The notes: a model not told the origin generated them from the letters alone. A stretch of DNA of 64,000 nt from an uncultured Clostridia bacterium (GCA_934130595.1 CAKOYF010000002.1:1-64000), one strand, 5' to 3'; numbered from the stretch's first letter, positions 25,033 through 33,805 are shown. Program-made: numbers and translations.

Positions 25033-26089
25033 TGTTACTGTTATAGCTTTTGTGTGTTGTCTTATACTAACACCATTTGTAATATCAATGTGTAAAAAAT
25101 ATGGACTAGTAGATGTACCAAAGGATAGTAGAAGAGTACATTCTAAGCCAATGCCAAGATGTGGAGGAATTGCAATATTCACATCTTCAATGGTAGCTCT
25201 TTTGTTTTATTACTTAGTAACAAAAGATGTTCCATCAATAGCGTTTAATATTCAATTTGTTGGATATTTAATAGGTGCAATACTAATATTTGCTATGGGA
25301 ATAATTGATGATATATTTTCTTTAAGAGCAAAATATAAATTTATTTTTGAACTTGCATCAATACTTGTAATATATTTCTTTGGTATAAGAATAGAAAACA
25401 TAGGAAATTTACAGCTTGGATATTTTTCTTTACCTGTAACATTCTTATGGGTTATTACAGTACAAAATGCAATGAATTTAATTGATGGACTAGATGGACT
25501 AGCAGCTGGAATAACATCAATATCAGCATTATCTTTGCTAATGTTATTTATATCAACATCAGCAAGTCTAGAAGCAATAATAATAACTGCTGCAATAGTA
25601 GGAGCAGGAACAGGATTTTTACCATACAACTTTAATCCTGCAAAAACATTTATGGGAGATTGCAGTTCTAACTTCTTAGGATTTACAATGGCAACTGTTA
25701 CAATATTAGGATTTTCAAGAGGATATACAGCAGTTGAATATTTATCACCAGTATTAATTTTAGGTGTACCAATATTTGATACATTATTTGCTATGGTTAG
25801 AAGAGCAGTAAAAAGAAAACCATTATTTGCAGCAGATGGAGGACATATACATCATAGATTAATTAAAGCAGGATTTACACAACGTCAAGCTGTACTTATT
25901 CTTTATACAGTAACAAGTACTTTATGTATAATTGCTGTATCTTTAATTACACAAGACGTATGGAAATTAGCTTTACTTGTTTGTATGTCTACAATATTTA
26001 TTTCTTTGTGGATAGCAAGTATGATTAAAACAAGAGATTTAAAAGGTGATGAAACAGTAAACAATAATTTTAAGGTAAATAATCCTTAA
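25016..26089 (+). CDS. Undecaprenyl-phosphate glycosyl-1-phosphate transferase (TagO/WecA-like)
   Basis: A 357-residue polytopic membrane enzyme of glycosyltransferase family 4 (MraY/WecA type) with about ten membrane helices. It moves a HexNAc-1-phosphate from a UDP-sugar to undecaprenyl phosphate, the first step of teichoic acid or capsule assembly. Motifs are the N-terminal RRVHSKPMPRCGG, the acidic NLIDGLDGLAAG, the metal-binding MGDCSSNFLG and the loop-5 HIHHRLIKAG. Its ATG lies inside rpiB; RBS is AAAGGATGG. Substrate cannot be told from sequence alone. Confidence 0.94.
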   Translation: MTIVYSVTVIAFVCCLILTPFVISMCKKYGLVDVPKDSRRVHSKPMPRCGGIAIFTSSMVALLFYYLVTKDVPSIAFNIQFVGYLIGAILIFAMGIIDDIFSLRAKYKFIFELASILVIYFFGIRIENIGNLQLGYFSLPVTFLWVITVQNAMNLIDGLDGLAAGITSISALSLLMLFISTSASLEAIIITAAIVGAGTGFLPYNFNPAKTFMGDCSSNFLGFTMATVTILGFSRGYTAVEYLSPVLILGVPIFDTLFAMVRRAVKRKPLFAADGGHIHHRLIKAGFTQRQAVLILYTVTSTLCIIAVSLITQDVWKLALLVCMSTIFISLWIASMIKTRDLKGDETVNNNFKVNNP

Positions 26090-26129
26090 ATTATTTAATA
26101 TAATATGTAATGAAGGGAGATAATATATA

Positions 26130-26573
26130 ATGAAAGATGAGTTATTACAAGATTTAAAAGAGGCTATGAAAAACAAGGATACTTTAAGAAAAGATACTAT
26201 TACTATGCTTAGAGCAGCAATACTTCAAGTAGAAAAAGACTCTCAAAAAACATTAACTGATGATGAGATTTGTGCTATTGTAGCAAAAGAAGTTAAAAAG
26301 AGAAAAGAATCAGTTAAAGAGTATGAAGATGCTGGAAGACAAGATATTGCAGATAGTTTAAAACAAGAAGTTGAAATATTATCTAAGTATTTACCAGAAC
26401 AATTATCTCAAGAAGAAATAGTAAAATTAGTTGAAGATGCTATAAAAGAATCAGGAGCAGCTTCACCAAGAGATATGGGTAAAGTAATGTCAATATTAAG
26501 ACCAAAAACTGCTGGAAAAGCAGATGGAAAATTAGTAAGTGATATTGTAAAAGAAAAACTTGCTAATATTTAA
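26130..26573 (+). CDS. GatB/YqeY-domain protein
   Basis: A 147-residue YqeY family protein, the size of B. subtilis YqeY. It has the N-terminal helical LKEAMKNKDTLRKDTITMLRAA and the C-terminal tRNA-binding-like tail (MGKVMSILRPKTAGKADGKLVSDIVKE). The tail is homologous to the C-terminus of GatB. Function is not settled. GAAGGGAG precedes the ATG. The stop is followed by a GAGCCAAG/CTTGGCTC hairpin. Confidence 0.95.
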   Translation: MKDELLQDLKEAMKNKDTLRKDTITMLRAAILQVEKDSQKTLTDDEICAIVAKEVKKRKESVKEYEDAGRQDIADSLKQEVEILSKYLPEQLSQEEIVKLVEDAIKESGAASPRDMGKVMSILRPKTAGKADGKLVSDIVKEKLANI

Positions 26574-26580
26574 AGTAGAT

Positions 26581-26611
26581 GAGCCAAGTTAAAGCTTGGC
26601 TCATTTATTTA
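26581..26611 (+). terminator. Terminator-like hairpin
   Basis: GAGCCAAG, TTAAAG loop, CTTGGCTC, then ATTTATTT. It falls inside the upstream extension of the next reading frame, which supports the ATG at 26627 as that gene's true start. Confidence 0.7.
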
Positions 26612-26626
26612 GAAAGAGAGGATATA

Positions 26627-27868
26627 ATGAATATATATAAAGTAAATAATTCAAAGTTTAAAAGTATATATATTTCATACAACTTTAGTATGGAAGTAAA
26701 AGACAAAAGCGTTTTTTCCATTAATTCTGTTTTAGGATCACTTATGGCAAAGAGCTCATGTAATTATAAAAATCAAAAAGAAATAGAAAGATACTTAAAT
26801 TCACTTTATGGAACAACTTATGATGTAAACATAGAAAAGTATGGAGACCTATATAATCTAGAGTTTAGAATGGAATACATTAATAAAAAGTTTTTACCAA
26901 ATAAAGAAGAATTACTAAGTAAAGTTCTAGAGTTTTTACATGAGATGATATATTGTCCTTGTGATTGGCAAGAAGACAACATTCAAAGAGAAAAAGAGTT
27001 TATTTTAGAGAGAATAAACGAAAGAAAAGATGAAAAGTTAAGATATGGTATTCAACGTGCTGAAGAGCTTTTGTGTGAGGGTGAGCCTTTTGGTACATAT
27101 TTATATGGTGAAGCTGAAGAGGTACAAAATATAACAAAAGAAGATTTAGAAAAAGCATATAAGGATATAATAAATAGCTGTGTTACTGTTATAGTTTCAG
27201 GAAATTTAGAAGGATATGAAAATATAGAACAAGAAATAGAGAAAGTATTTGCAAATGAAGTTAAGTGTAATAAAAATGTTAGTGAGTTACTATACAATGT
27301 TAAAAAAAGCAAAACTTCAGAAGATACTGTTATAGAGTATCAAGATACAGTACAAAGTGTATTATCAATTGGACTTACTATAGAAGATTTCAAACCTGAA
27401 GATTTTTATGCATTTAATTTATATAATGCAATTTTAGGAACAACACCTTCTTCAAAATTATTCCAAAATGTTAGAGAAAAAGCATCTCTTGCATATACAG
27501 TTAGATCAAGATACTATAGATTTAAAGATATTATTGTAATATATGCTGGCATAAATAAAGAAAATTATGAAAAAGCCTTAGACTTAATAAAGCAACAAGT
27601 ATCAGATATGAAAGATGGAAAAATTTCTGAAGAAGAATTTAGTAGTGCTAAAGATAGTTTAATGGCAGACCTATTAGATTGGGAAGATTCTAAAATAGCT
27701 ATGGCAAAGATGAAAATGGCAAATCTTATAGGATTTAAAAGAGCAGATGTAACTATAGATGAGATGAGAGATAAAATGTCAAAGATAACATTAGAAGACG
27801 TAGTAAGAGCCGCAAATAAAGTAAATATTAAAAAAGTATTTGTTTTAGGAGGTGTTGAAAATGCATAA
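26627..27868 (+). CDS. M16 peptidase-like protein, inactive subunit (YfmF-like)
   Basis: A 413-residue member of the M16 (pitrilysin) family without the HxxEH zinc site: the equivalent segment reads NSVLGSLMAKSS. This matches the inactive partner of two-gene M16 systems, which helps form the closed chamber. The C-terminal half has the family R-Y motif region (REKASLAYTVRSRYY). ATG 26627 has AGAGAGGA upstream; an upstream frame from 26579 runs through a terminator and is rejected. The last codons overlap the ribosome site and start of the active partner. Confidence 0.9.
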   Translation: MNIYKVNNSKFKSIYISYNFSMEVKDKSVFSINSVLGSLMAKSSCNYKNQKEIERYLNSLYGTTYDVNIEKYGDLYNLEFRMEYINKKFLPNKEELLSKVLEFLHEMIYCPCDWQEDNIQREKEFILERINERKDEKLRYGIQRAEELLCEGEPFGTYLYGEAEEVQNITKEDLEKAYKDIINSCVTVIVSGNLEGYENIEQEIEKVFANEVKCNKNVSELLYNVKKSKTSEDTVIEYQDTVQSVLSIGLTIEDFKPEDFYAFNLYNAILGTTPSSKLFQNVREKASLAYTVRSRYYRFKDIIVIYAGINKENYEKALDLIKQQVSDMKDGKISEEEFSSAKDSLMADLLDWEDSKIAMAKMKMANLIGFKRADVTIDEMRDKMSKITLEDVVRAANKVNIKKVFVLGGVENA

Positions 27869-29147
27869 GATTTCAGTAGAAAATTCAGAAGAGCTAAATG
27901 AAAGTACATTTTCTACAGTTCTAGATAATGGATTAAGTGTATATATTTGTAAAAAAAGTGGATTTGGAAAGAAAATAGGGCTTTTTGGAACAAAGTATGG
28001 ATCAGTAATAAATGATTTTGTAGATATAACTACAGGAAAAAGAATGAAAGTACCAGATGGAATAGCACACTTTTTAGAGCATAAACTTTTTGAAAAAGAA
28101 GGAGCAAATGCACTAGATTTATTCTCTAAGATGGGAGTATCATCAAATGCATATACTTCATTTGATCAAACAGTATATTTCTTTGAGACAAATGAAAAGT
28201 TTGAAGAGTCAATAGCAATGTTAGTTAAGCTAATAAAAGAACCATATTTTACAGATGAAAATGTTCAAAAAGAGCAAGGTATTATTGGTCAAGAAATTAG
28301 TATGTATGATGATGATTCTAATTTTATGGTATATTTTAATGCATTAAGAGCAATGTATCAAAAAAATCCTGTTAGAATAGATATAGCTGGAACTATTGAA
28401 TCTATTTCACATATAACAAAAGAGCTATTATATACTTGTTATAATACTTTCTATAGCCCACAAAATATGTTCTTTGTGGTTGTAGGAGACGTAGATGTAG
28501 ATGAAACTATTAAAATAATAGAAGATAATATTAAAAAATATGATAATAATGTTCCTTCAACTAAAATTGAAAAGTTCATAGAAGAAGAACCTAAACAAAT
28601 AGCACAAAAAGAGATATTACAAAAAATGGATATATATTTACCACAAATTTGTATTGGATATAAATTAGGACTAGTACCAGGAAGAGAAGTAGTAAAAAAT
28701 GAAATACTAGTAAATATTATTTCAGATATGTATTTTTCAAAGCAATCAGATTTCTTTGAAAAAGAATATAATTTAGGCAGAGTTAATGGCTCTATAGATA
28801 TGCAATATGAAGGAAGCGAATACTTCTCACACGTTATTATTTCAACAACTAGTACACAATTAGAAGAAGTAGAAAAAGATATTGCTCAATATATTGAAAA
28901 AATAAAACAAGAAGATGTAGATAAAGAGCTTTTTGAAACAATAAGAAGAAAGAAAATTGGTGAGGCAATTTTAGAGTCAGATAGTTTAAGTATAAGCTAT
29001 AGAAGAGTAATAGATTCTGTTTTAAATAACACAAATGTATATTTAGACATGGATATATTAAATGAATTAACAGCAGAAGATGTTAAAGAGTTTTTAAAAC
29101 AACTAAATAAAGATAATAGAGTAACCTCAAAAATATTATCAAAATAA
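27861..29147 (+). CDS. M16 zinc peptidase, active subunit (YmfH-like)
   Basis: A 428-residue M16 peptidase with the inverted zinc motif HFLEHKLFE (HxxEH), followed by the distal Glu in KEQGIIGQEISMYDDD. It would form an active heterodimer with the preceding protein. In Bacillus the ymfF/ymfH pair lies near cell-division and sporulation genes. AGGAGG (27847-27852) fits the ATG at 27861. The gene is followed by the Spo0A-box promoter region at 29.2 kb. Substrate unknown. Confidence 0.93.
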   Translation: MHKISVENSEELNESTFSTVLDNGLSVYICKKSGFGKKIGLFGTKYGSVINDFVDITTGKRMKVPDGIAHFLEHKLFEKEGANALDLFSKMGVSSNAYTSFDQTVYFFETNEKFEESIAMLVKLIKEPYFTDENVQKEQGIIGQEISMYDDDSNFMVYFNALRAMYQKNPVRIDIAGTIESISHITKELLYTCYNTFYSPQNMFFVVVGDVDVDETIKIIEDNIKKYDNNVPSTKIEKFIEEEPKQIAQKEILQKMDIYLPQICIGYKLGLVPGREVVKNEILVNIISDMYFSKQSDFFEKEYNLGRVNGSIDMQYEGSEYFSHVIISTTSTQLEEVEKDIAQYIEKIKQEDVDKELFETIRRKKIGEAILESDSLSISYRRVIDSVLNNTNVYLDMDILNELTAEDVKEFLKQLNKDNRVTSKILSK

Positions 29148-29218
29148 GCAATATAACGACGTTAAATTAATAATATAAAGTACCATACATACACTATTTA
29201 TGTAAGGCATACCAAGTG

Positions 29219-29286
29219 TTTTGTCGAAACTTGCGATGAGTTGCAAGGCAAAAACTATTGACTATTTTGTAGACAAATGGTATAAA
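29219..29286 (+). promoter_or_regulatory. Spo0A box plus sigma-A promoter of the spo0E-like gene
   Basis: TTTTGTCGAAA (29219-29229) fits the Spo0A box core TGTCGAA. A second weaker copy, TGCGATG, lies 10 bp further on. The promoter is TTGACT (29258-29263), 17-nt spacer, TATAAA (29281-29286) with a TGG extension. Distances match those of the promoter at 30408-30472. Confidence 0.7.
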
Positions 29287-29311
29287 TACTACAATAAATA
29301 GAGGAGAATGT

Positions 29312-29461
29312 ATGATATTAGAGAAAATTGAAGAATTAAAGCAAAAACTTGATAAGGAAATCGAGATGGGATGTCCTTATTCAAAAATACTAGAAACTAG
29401 TAAAGAGATTGATATGCTTTTAGCAGAGTATTATTTAAAAGATATTAAGAATATCACTTAA
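29312..29461 (+). CDS. Spo0E-like sporulation regulator
   Basis: A 49-residue protein of the Spo0E family: a helical hairpin with the second helix reading ETSKEIDMLLAEYYL, matching the family S-x-E-L-D-x-L-I-x-x-Y signature (here Ile in place of Leu). Family members dephosphorylate Spo0A-P and delay sporulation. GAGGAG precedes the ATG at 29312; an ATG at 29308 leads to a quick stop. Its promoter carries a Spo0A box, which suggests feedback. The 3' end overlaps the convergent minus-strand gene by 27 nt. Confidence 0.8.
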   Translation: MILEKIEELKQKLDKEIEMGCPYSKILETSKEIDMLLAEYYLKDIKNIT

Positions 29462-29809
29462 ATTTACGTTTAATAAAATTAATCCAAGGATTATTATTAA
29501 AGCATAATTTTTATCTGATTCTAGAAATAGCAGTATTATTAATCCAATAATTATTAGGTCATCAATTTCTAAAGATATTCCTAAGATATTAATTGACCTA
29601 GTATTTTCAGTAGTACAATTTTGGCTAGTATTAGCTGTATTTTGTGCCGGTTGTTTAAAATCTTGAAAAGGTATTGTTTCACTTTTGGGTGATTCAGTAT
29701 CTTTTTTTTCGTTATTTGAAACAGGTTGGACAAAATTATTATAGTTGTTTCTTTTATAGTTATAATTAATATTATATGGATAATAATTTGGATAAAACAT
29801 ATCAATCAC
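29435..29809 (-). CDS. Small protein with two C-terminal membrane segments
   Basis: A 124-residue protein. The N-terminal third is Tyr/Asn-rich (YPNYYPYNINYNY), the middle is low-complexity, and the C-terminus holds two hydrophobic segments (DDLIIIGLIILLFL and YALIIILGLILLNV). The Tyr/Asn-rich start resembles spore-coat-type sequences, though this is only compositional. It is last in a three-gene minus-strand unit and overlaps the upstream gene by eight bases. Divergent from the VirB4-like operon and convergent with the spo0E-like gene. Not recognised. Confidence 0.6.
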   Translation of the reverse strand: MIDMFYPNYYPYNINYNYKRNNYNNFVQPVSNNEKKDTESPKSETIPFQDFKQPAQNTANTSQNCTTENTRSINILGISLEIDDLIIIGLIILLFLESDKNYALIIILGLILLNVNLSDILNIF

Positions 29810-30191
29810 TGCCTTTATTTTTAAAAGATTCTAATATAGATATGACACTTAATATTGTCATATAATCTCCAATTTTTTCTTGTCTAGATTTTCTAAGAAA
29901 TGGTTTTAATGATAGTAATAAATCTTTTTGAGGTGTATTAGATTTCATGGCTCCCATTATTTGCTGTATTTTAATAAATATAGATGGATCAAAAGAACTG
30001 GAAGCATTATTATTTTCTGTATCATTAGATGAAGATGTCTGTTCTTGTGATGATTCATTAGATGAGTTTAATGTGTTTAGTAGTGATGAAACATTATTAT
30101 TTGAATCATCACTTCCATTTACACTTGAACCCATCTTATCTTGGATACTTTGAATTAAATTATTTAAAGCATCCTTATTTTCTTCGTTCAT
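29802..30191 (-). CDS. Low-complexity small clostridial protein
   Basis: A 129-residue protein with a Ser/Asn-rich linker in the middle and a conserved-looking C-terminus: IQQIMGAMKSNTPQKDLLLS then LKPFLRKSRQEKIGDYM. I have seen the LLxxLKPFL...RQEK pattern in unnamed short proteins of spore-forming Clostridia, but no function is known to me. It starts two codons after the 51-residue gene ends and overlaps the next gene by eight bases, so the three are one operon. Confidence 0.6.
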   Translation of the reverse strand: MNEENKDALNNLIQSIQDKMGSSVNGSDDSNNNVSSLLNTLNSSNESSQEQTSSSNDTENNNASSSFDPSIFIKIQQIMGAMKSNTPQKDLLLSLKPFLRKSRQEKIGDYMTILSVISILESFKNKGSD

Positions 30192-30193
30192 GA

Positions 30194-30349
30194 TTATTTC
30201 TTTGGATTAATTCCAAACATTTTTGCTAAATTATTTAAATCATCACTTGACATGTTTTGAACCATTTTTGTAACTTGTTCAATTTTTTCTTTATCTAAAG
30301 AACCTAATACTCCCATTAATTTTTTGTTTAATTCATTATTATCATTCAT
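30194..30349 (-). CDS. Very small helical protein
   Basis: A 51-residue protein (starts MNDNNELNKKLMGVLGSLDK, ends FGINPKK), two amphipathic helices. GGAGATG precedes the ATG at 30349. It is the first gene of the minus-strand trio. The DxxKIxxVxxMVxxMSxDxL pattern looks like a small protein-interaction module. It has the same Leu/Met-rich style as the C-terminus of the next protein. Not recognised. Confidence 0.6.
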   Translation of the reverse strand: MNDNNELNKKLMGVLGSLDKEKIEQVTKMVQNMSSDDLNNLAKMFGINPKK

Positions 30350-30407
30350 AATATCATCTCCTATATAGTTAAATTATATGCAATAAAAATATCTTTGTGA
30401 TTATATG

Positions 30408-30472
30408 TGTCGAAACTTGCGACGAAAAAAGTCAAAAAATGTATTGACTGTTAGTAATCAAAGTGGTATAAG
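30408..30472 (+). promoter_or_regulatory. Spo0A box plus sigma-A promoter of the VirB4-like operon
   Basis: TGTCGAAA (30408-30415) followed at +10 by TGCGACG, then TTGACT (30444-30449), 17-nt spacer and TATAAG (30467-30472) with a TGG extension. The distance from box to -35 is 36 nt, the same as at 29219-29286, and TGTCGAAACTTGCGA is identical in both. Confidence 0.7.
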
Positions 30473-30499
30473 ATTATACATGAAATGGAGTGATGCAAT

Positions 30500-31030
30500 A
30501 TAAAGTATGAAAGTATAAATAAATTATTTAATCTTATAGATATAACAGACTCATATATATTAGTAAAAAACAAAGAAAAAACTAAAAAAATATATGTTTA
30601 TGAAATAGAGCCTGTTACATTTTTAAATTTCTCAATGAATGTTCAATCTAACATTTTAAACTTATATAACGAATTTCTTCGTGAACTTAATTTTGAATTT
30701 CAAATTTTTATTTCAAACAAAAAAATCAATGTTGAAAACTATATTAAAAATCTTAGTAAATTAATAGAAAAAAGTGATAAAAAAGCATATGTAGATTTAA
30801 TGAATAATTATTTGCTTAGTATATCTAAAGAATTAGAAAATGAGATGATCTATACAACAAAATATTATATAGTAATATCTTTTGAAAGAGAGAATATTTA
30901 TGATATATCTCAAATAGATAATATAATACAAAAGCTAGACAATGTTGGGTGCAATACTAAAAGAATAAGCAAAAAAGCTGAACTAAAGAAACTGCTATAT
31001 GAAAGCCTAAATAAGGAGATATTGATATAG
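30500..31030 (+). CDS. TraC-like protein (split N-terminal domain of VirB4-type ATPase)
   Basis: A protein of about 176 residues. The open frame begins after a stop at 30491 and codes convincingly from 30500 (KLFNLIDITDSYILVKNK, then VYEIEPVTFLNF), well before the first ATG at 30635. GGAG (30487-30490) sits nine bases before an ATA at 30500, so either ATA is the start or a one-base error hides an ATG at 30493. The segment LNFEFQIFISNKKINVENYI resembles the TraC-like N-terminal domain found ahead of VirB4 ATPases in Gram-positive conjugation systems. First gene of the operon. Confidence 0.7.
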   Translation: MKYESINKLFNLIDITDSYILVKNKEKTKKIYVYEIEPVTFLNFSMNVQSNILNLYNEFLRELNFEFQIFISNKKINVENYIKNLSKLIEKSDKKAYVDLMNNYLLSISKELENEMIYTTKYYIVISFERENIYDISQIDNIIQKLDNVGCNTKRISKKAELKKLLYESLNKEILI

Positions 31031-31041
31031 AAGAAATAGAC

Positions 31042-32718
31042 ATGTTACCAGATATTGTGGATAGTACTAGCTTTAGATATATACAAGTAGATAATAAATA
31101 TATTGCAAGTATGACAATAAAAATGTTACCTGAAAATATATACTTTTTAGATGTGGTAAAAGAATTGCCATATAATATAAACTATGATCTTTCTATGTAT
31201 ATAAACAAGATAGATCCAGTAAAAGCAATAAATGATATTACTTTTAATTTAGGCAATATACAAGGAGAACTAGAAAGTATAAATAAAAATCAAAGGAATA
31301 TCGATATAGTAAATAAAACTAAAGAAGATACAATGCTATTAAGAAGAAAAATACAAGTTGAAAATCAAGAATTATATATTTTATCACTAATTATTACTTT
31401 TTATTCAGTAGATTTAAATCAATTAAATAAAACAATTTCATCAGTAAAATCAAAATTTTATTCTAAAAATATTATTATCGAAATAATGAATTTCAGACAT
31501 TTAGAATGCTATGTTTCAAATTTACCAATTTATTTAAAAAATGAAAAATATCTAAATAATGTATATATAACAACATCAGCTTTAGCAAATATATTTCCTT
31601 TTTATACAGATACTTTTATGGATAATAGAGGAGTAATTGTAGGATATACACCTGAAAATAAGATGTGTATGTTAGATATTTTTAGCAATAAATATGAAAA
31701 TGCAAATATGTGTATTTTGGGGTGTAGTGGAAGTGGAAAGTCATTTTTTATTAAATTATTTATTATCAGAAATTTCTTTATGAAAAAAAGGCAAATTGTT
31801 TTAGATACAGAATCAGAATATGATAGGTTATCTAGAAATTTAAATGCTCAAGTTCTTTTTAAAGATACATATTTTAATATATTGCAAATATTTCCAGATG
31901 ATGTAAAAAGTGAACATTTTCTAGAGGATAAAGTGGATAATGTAGTCCGTTTTATATTAGAATTTTGTAAAATAAGTGAAGTATATTTGAAAGATAAACT
32001 TTTTGAAGTATATTACAAATACAATATAGAAGATAATATAGATTCTTTGCTTGAAGAAGAAAATGAAAACGATATATATACGGAAAAAACATTTAGAAAA
32101 AGCGAAAAATTTCCTTGCTTAATAGATTTAGTAGAATATTTTGAAGAATGCAAAGATAAAGAAATATTAAGTAATGCAATAAAAAATGAACTTAGATTTT
32201 TTGCACAAAAAACAAATATAGAAATTGATTCAAAGTTGTTTGTATTAGATTTAAAAGAGATAATTAGATACCCTAGACTTATCGTGCATATTTTAAACTA
32301 TATATTAAACAATATGCTTGGAAAAGTAGAAACAATAGTGTATATGGATGAGCTGTGGAAGTATTCTACAGATGAAAGAATGCTTAATGTTGTATTTAAT
32401 ATGTATAAAACTATACGAAAGAGAAATGCTTCAATTATATCTATTACACAAGATATATCAGATTTTTTTGAGTATAAGAATGGAGCTTATGCTAGTAGTA
32501 TTTTAAATAATTCTTGTTTTAAAGTGTTTTTTAAGACTAATTTTACTACGCAGATAGAAAAAATAGAAGAATTCGATATAGATAAAAGTGATGTTTCAAC
32601 TTTAAAAAAAGGTGAGGCAGTATTTATAGTAAATGGAAATAAAGTTAAGTTAAAAATTAAATCCAATGAATTTGAAAGAGATGTTATAAATGAGAATGAT
32701 TTTGGGAATAAACAATAA
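31042..32718 (+). CDS. VirB4/TrsE-like ATPase
   Basis: A 558-residue P-loop ATPase of the VirB4/TraE group that energises type IV secretion. It opens with LPDIVDSTSFRYIQVDNKY, as in clostridial TrsE-like proteins, and has Walker A CILGCSGSGKSFFIK, a RecA-like LDTESEYDRLSRN, Walker B TIVYMDELWKY, and the RKRNASIISITQDISDF helix. All key residues are present. The ATG at 31042 lacks its own ribosome site; AGGAG at 31014-31018 points to an ATA at 31027 overlapping the previous stop. No relaxase, VirD4, VirB6 or VirB8 gene is nearby. Confidence 0.88.
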   Translation: MLPDIVDSTSFRYIQVDNKYIASMTIKMLPENIYFLDVVKELPYNINYDLSMYINKIDPVKAINDITFNLGNIQGELESINKNQRNIDIVNKTKEDTMLLRRKIQVENQELYILSLIITFYSVDLNQLNKTISSVKSKFYSKNIIIEIMNFRHLECYVSNLPIYLKNEKYLNNVYITTSALANIFPFYTDTFMDNRGVIVGYTPENKMCMLDIFSNKYENANMCILGCSGSGKSFFIKLFIIRNFFMKKRQIVLDTESEYDRLSRNLNAQVLFKDTYFNILQIFPDDVKSEHFLEDKVDNVVRFILEFCKISEVYLKDKLFEVYYKYNIEDNIDSLLEEENENDIYTEKTFRKSEKFPCLIDLVEYFEECKDKEILSNAIKNELRFFAQKTNIEIDSKLFVLDLKEIIRYPRLIVHILNYILNNMLGKVETIVYMDELWKYSTDERMLNVVFNMYKTIRKRNASIISITQDISDFFEYKNGAYASSILNNSCFKVFFKTNFTTQIEKIEEFDIDKSDVSTLKKGEAVFIVNGNKVKLKIKSNEFERDVINENDFGNKQ

Positions 32719-33802
32719 AAATATAGAAAATAAAATAGCAAATAATTATTATTACAAATATGAGATACATATAGTCAAATATAGTGAACAAATAATTGAA
32801 AAAGTACAATTTGAAAAAGAAGCAGTTATTATTGTAAAAAGTGAAATAAAAGGAAAAATTAGTTTTGAAGAAATGATATGCATGCTGAAAAAATTAAATA
32901 TAAAGCTACATGTTATAGTGATTGTAAAAGAACTAAGCCAAAAGCTAAAGGAATTTTTGTTTGCTAAAGAGATATTTAGCGTTATAGAAGGAAATAAATT
33001 TGAATTAGATAATCTAATATATTTAATAGAAAATCCACAAAAAATAATATATAAGAAGAAATCAGATACACCTAAAAGTAATGTTATTGTAGTTGTTGGA
33101 GGACATGCATCAGGAAAAACAACAGCTACTATGTTAATAGCCAAAAGTATTGCAAAAGATAAGAACAAAAAGGTTCTTGTTTTAGACTTAGATTTTATAT
33201 ATCCAACTGTAGATTTGTACTTAGGTACTAAGAACTATTCACTAGTAGATTATATAGATGATTTAAAAGAAGGAAAAATAAGAAATATAGAAAATTATGA
33301 AACTAAAGATGAAAAATACAACAATTTAAAATATATAGTTAATGCTAAAAGTATGTGTGTACCAGATAGTGAAACTATAGTTAGAATTATTGAAAATTTA
33401 AAGCAGTATTATGATTATATTGTTGTAGATACATCAACTATAATGCTAAAAAAGATATATACAATATCAGAAAATCAAAACTATAATGTTGTGAGAATTA
33501 TAGAGCCAGGAAAAAGAGCAATAAAAGAGTATATTTTAGATAATAACTATATAGATAAAAAAAGTATAAATAATTCTATATTTTTGTGTAATAAGTGTAA
33601 GAGCTTAAAAAGGAGCAAGTATGAATATGGAATGAATTTAAAAAATTATATAAGATTTAGTTATGTTTTTGATATGAACATTAAAGAAAAGTATAAGTTT
33701 AAATATAACTTTAATAATATGTTGAAAAAGATAGGCTGTAAAAATATAGGAAAACTAAGACAGAAAATAATAAATAAAATTTTAGAAGTTGAGGAGGAAT
33801 AA
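32690..33802 (+). CDS. CpaE/MinD-like P-loop ATPase
   Basis: A 370-residue protein. Residues up to about 120 form a degenerate receiver-like domain, followed by a ParA/MinD-type ATPase: VVVGGHASGKTTATML (Walker A with GKTT), VLVLDLDFIYPTVDLYLG (Walker A'/switch), and YDYIVVDTSTIM (Walker B). This is the CpaE/TadZ layout, used to place Tad pili at the cell pole, but no pilus genes are here. The deviant Lys of ParA proteins (KGG) is replaced by GGH. The start overlaps the VirB4-like gene by 29 nt. It probably localises or regulates its operon partner. Confidence 0.82.
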   Translation: MRMILGINNKNIENKIANNYYYKYEIHIVKYSEQIIEKVQFEKEAVIIVKSEIKGKISFEEMICMLKKLNIKLHVIVIVKELSQKLKEFLFAKEIFSVIEGNKFELDNLIYLIENPQKIIYKKKSDTPKSNVIVVVGGHASGKTTATMLIAKSIAKDKNKKVLVLDLDFIYPTVDLYLGTKNYSLVDYIDDLKEGKIRNIENYETKDEKYNNLKYIVNAKSMCVPDSETIVRIIENLKQYYDYIVVDTSTIMLKKIYTISENQNYNVVRIIEPGKRAIKEYILDNNYIDKKSINNSIFLCNKCKSLKRSKYEYGMNLKNYIRFSYVFDMNIKEKYKFKYNFNNMLKKIGCKNIGKLRQKIINKILEVEEE

Positions 33803-33805
33803 AAA

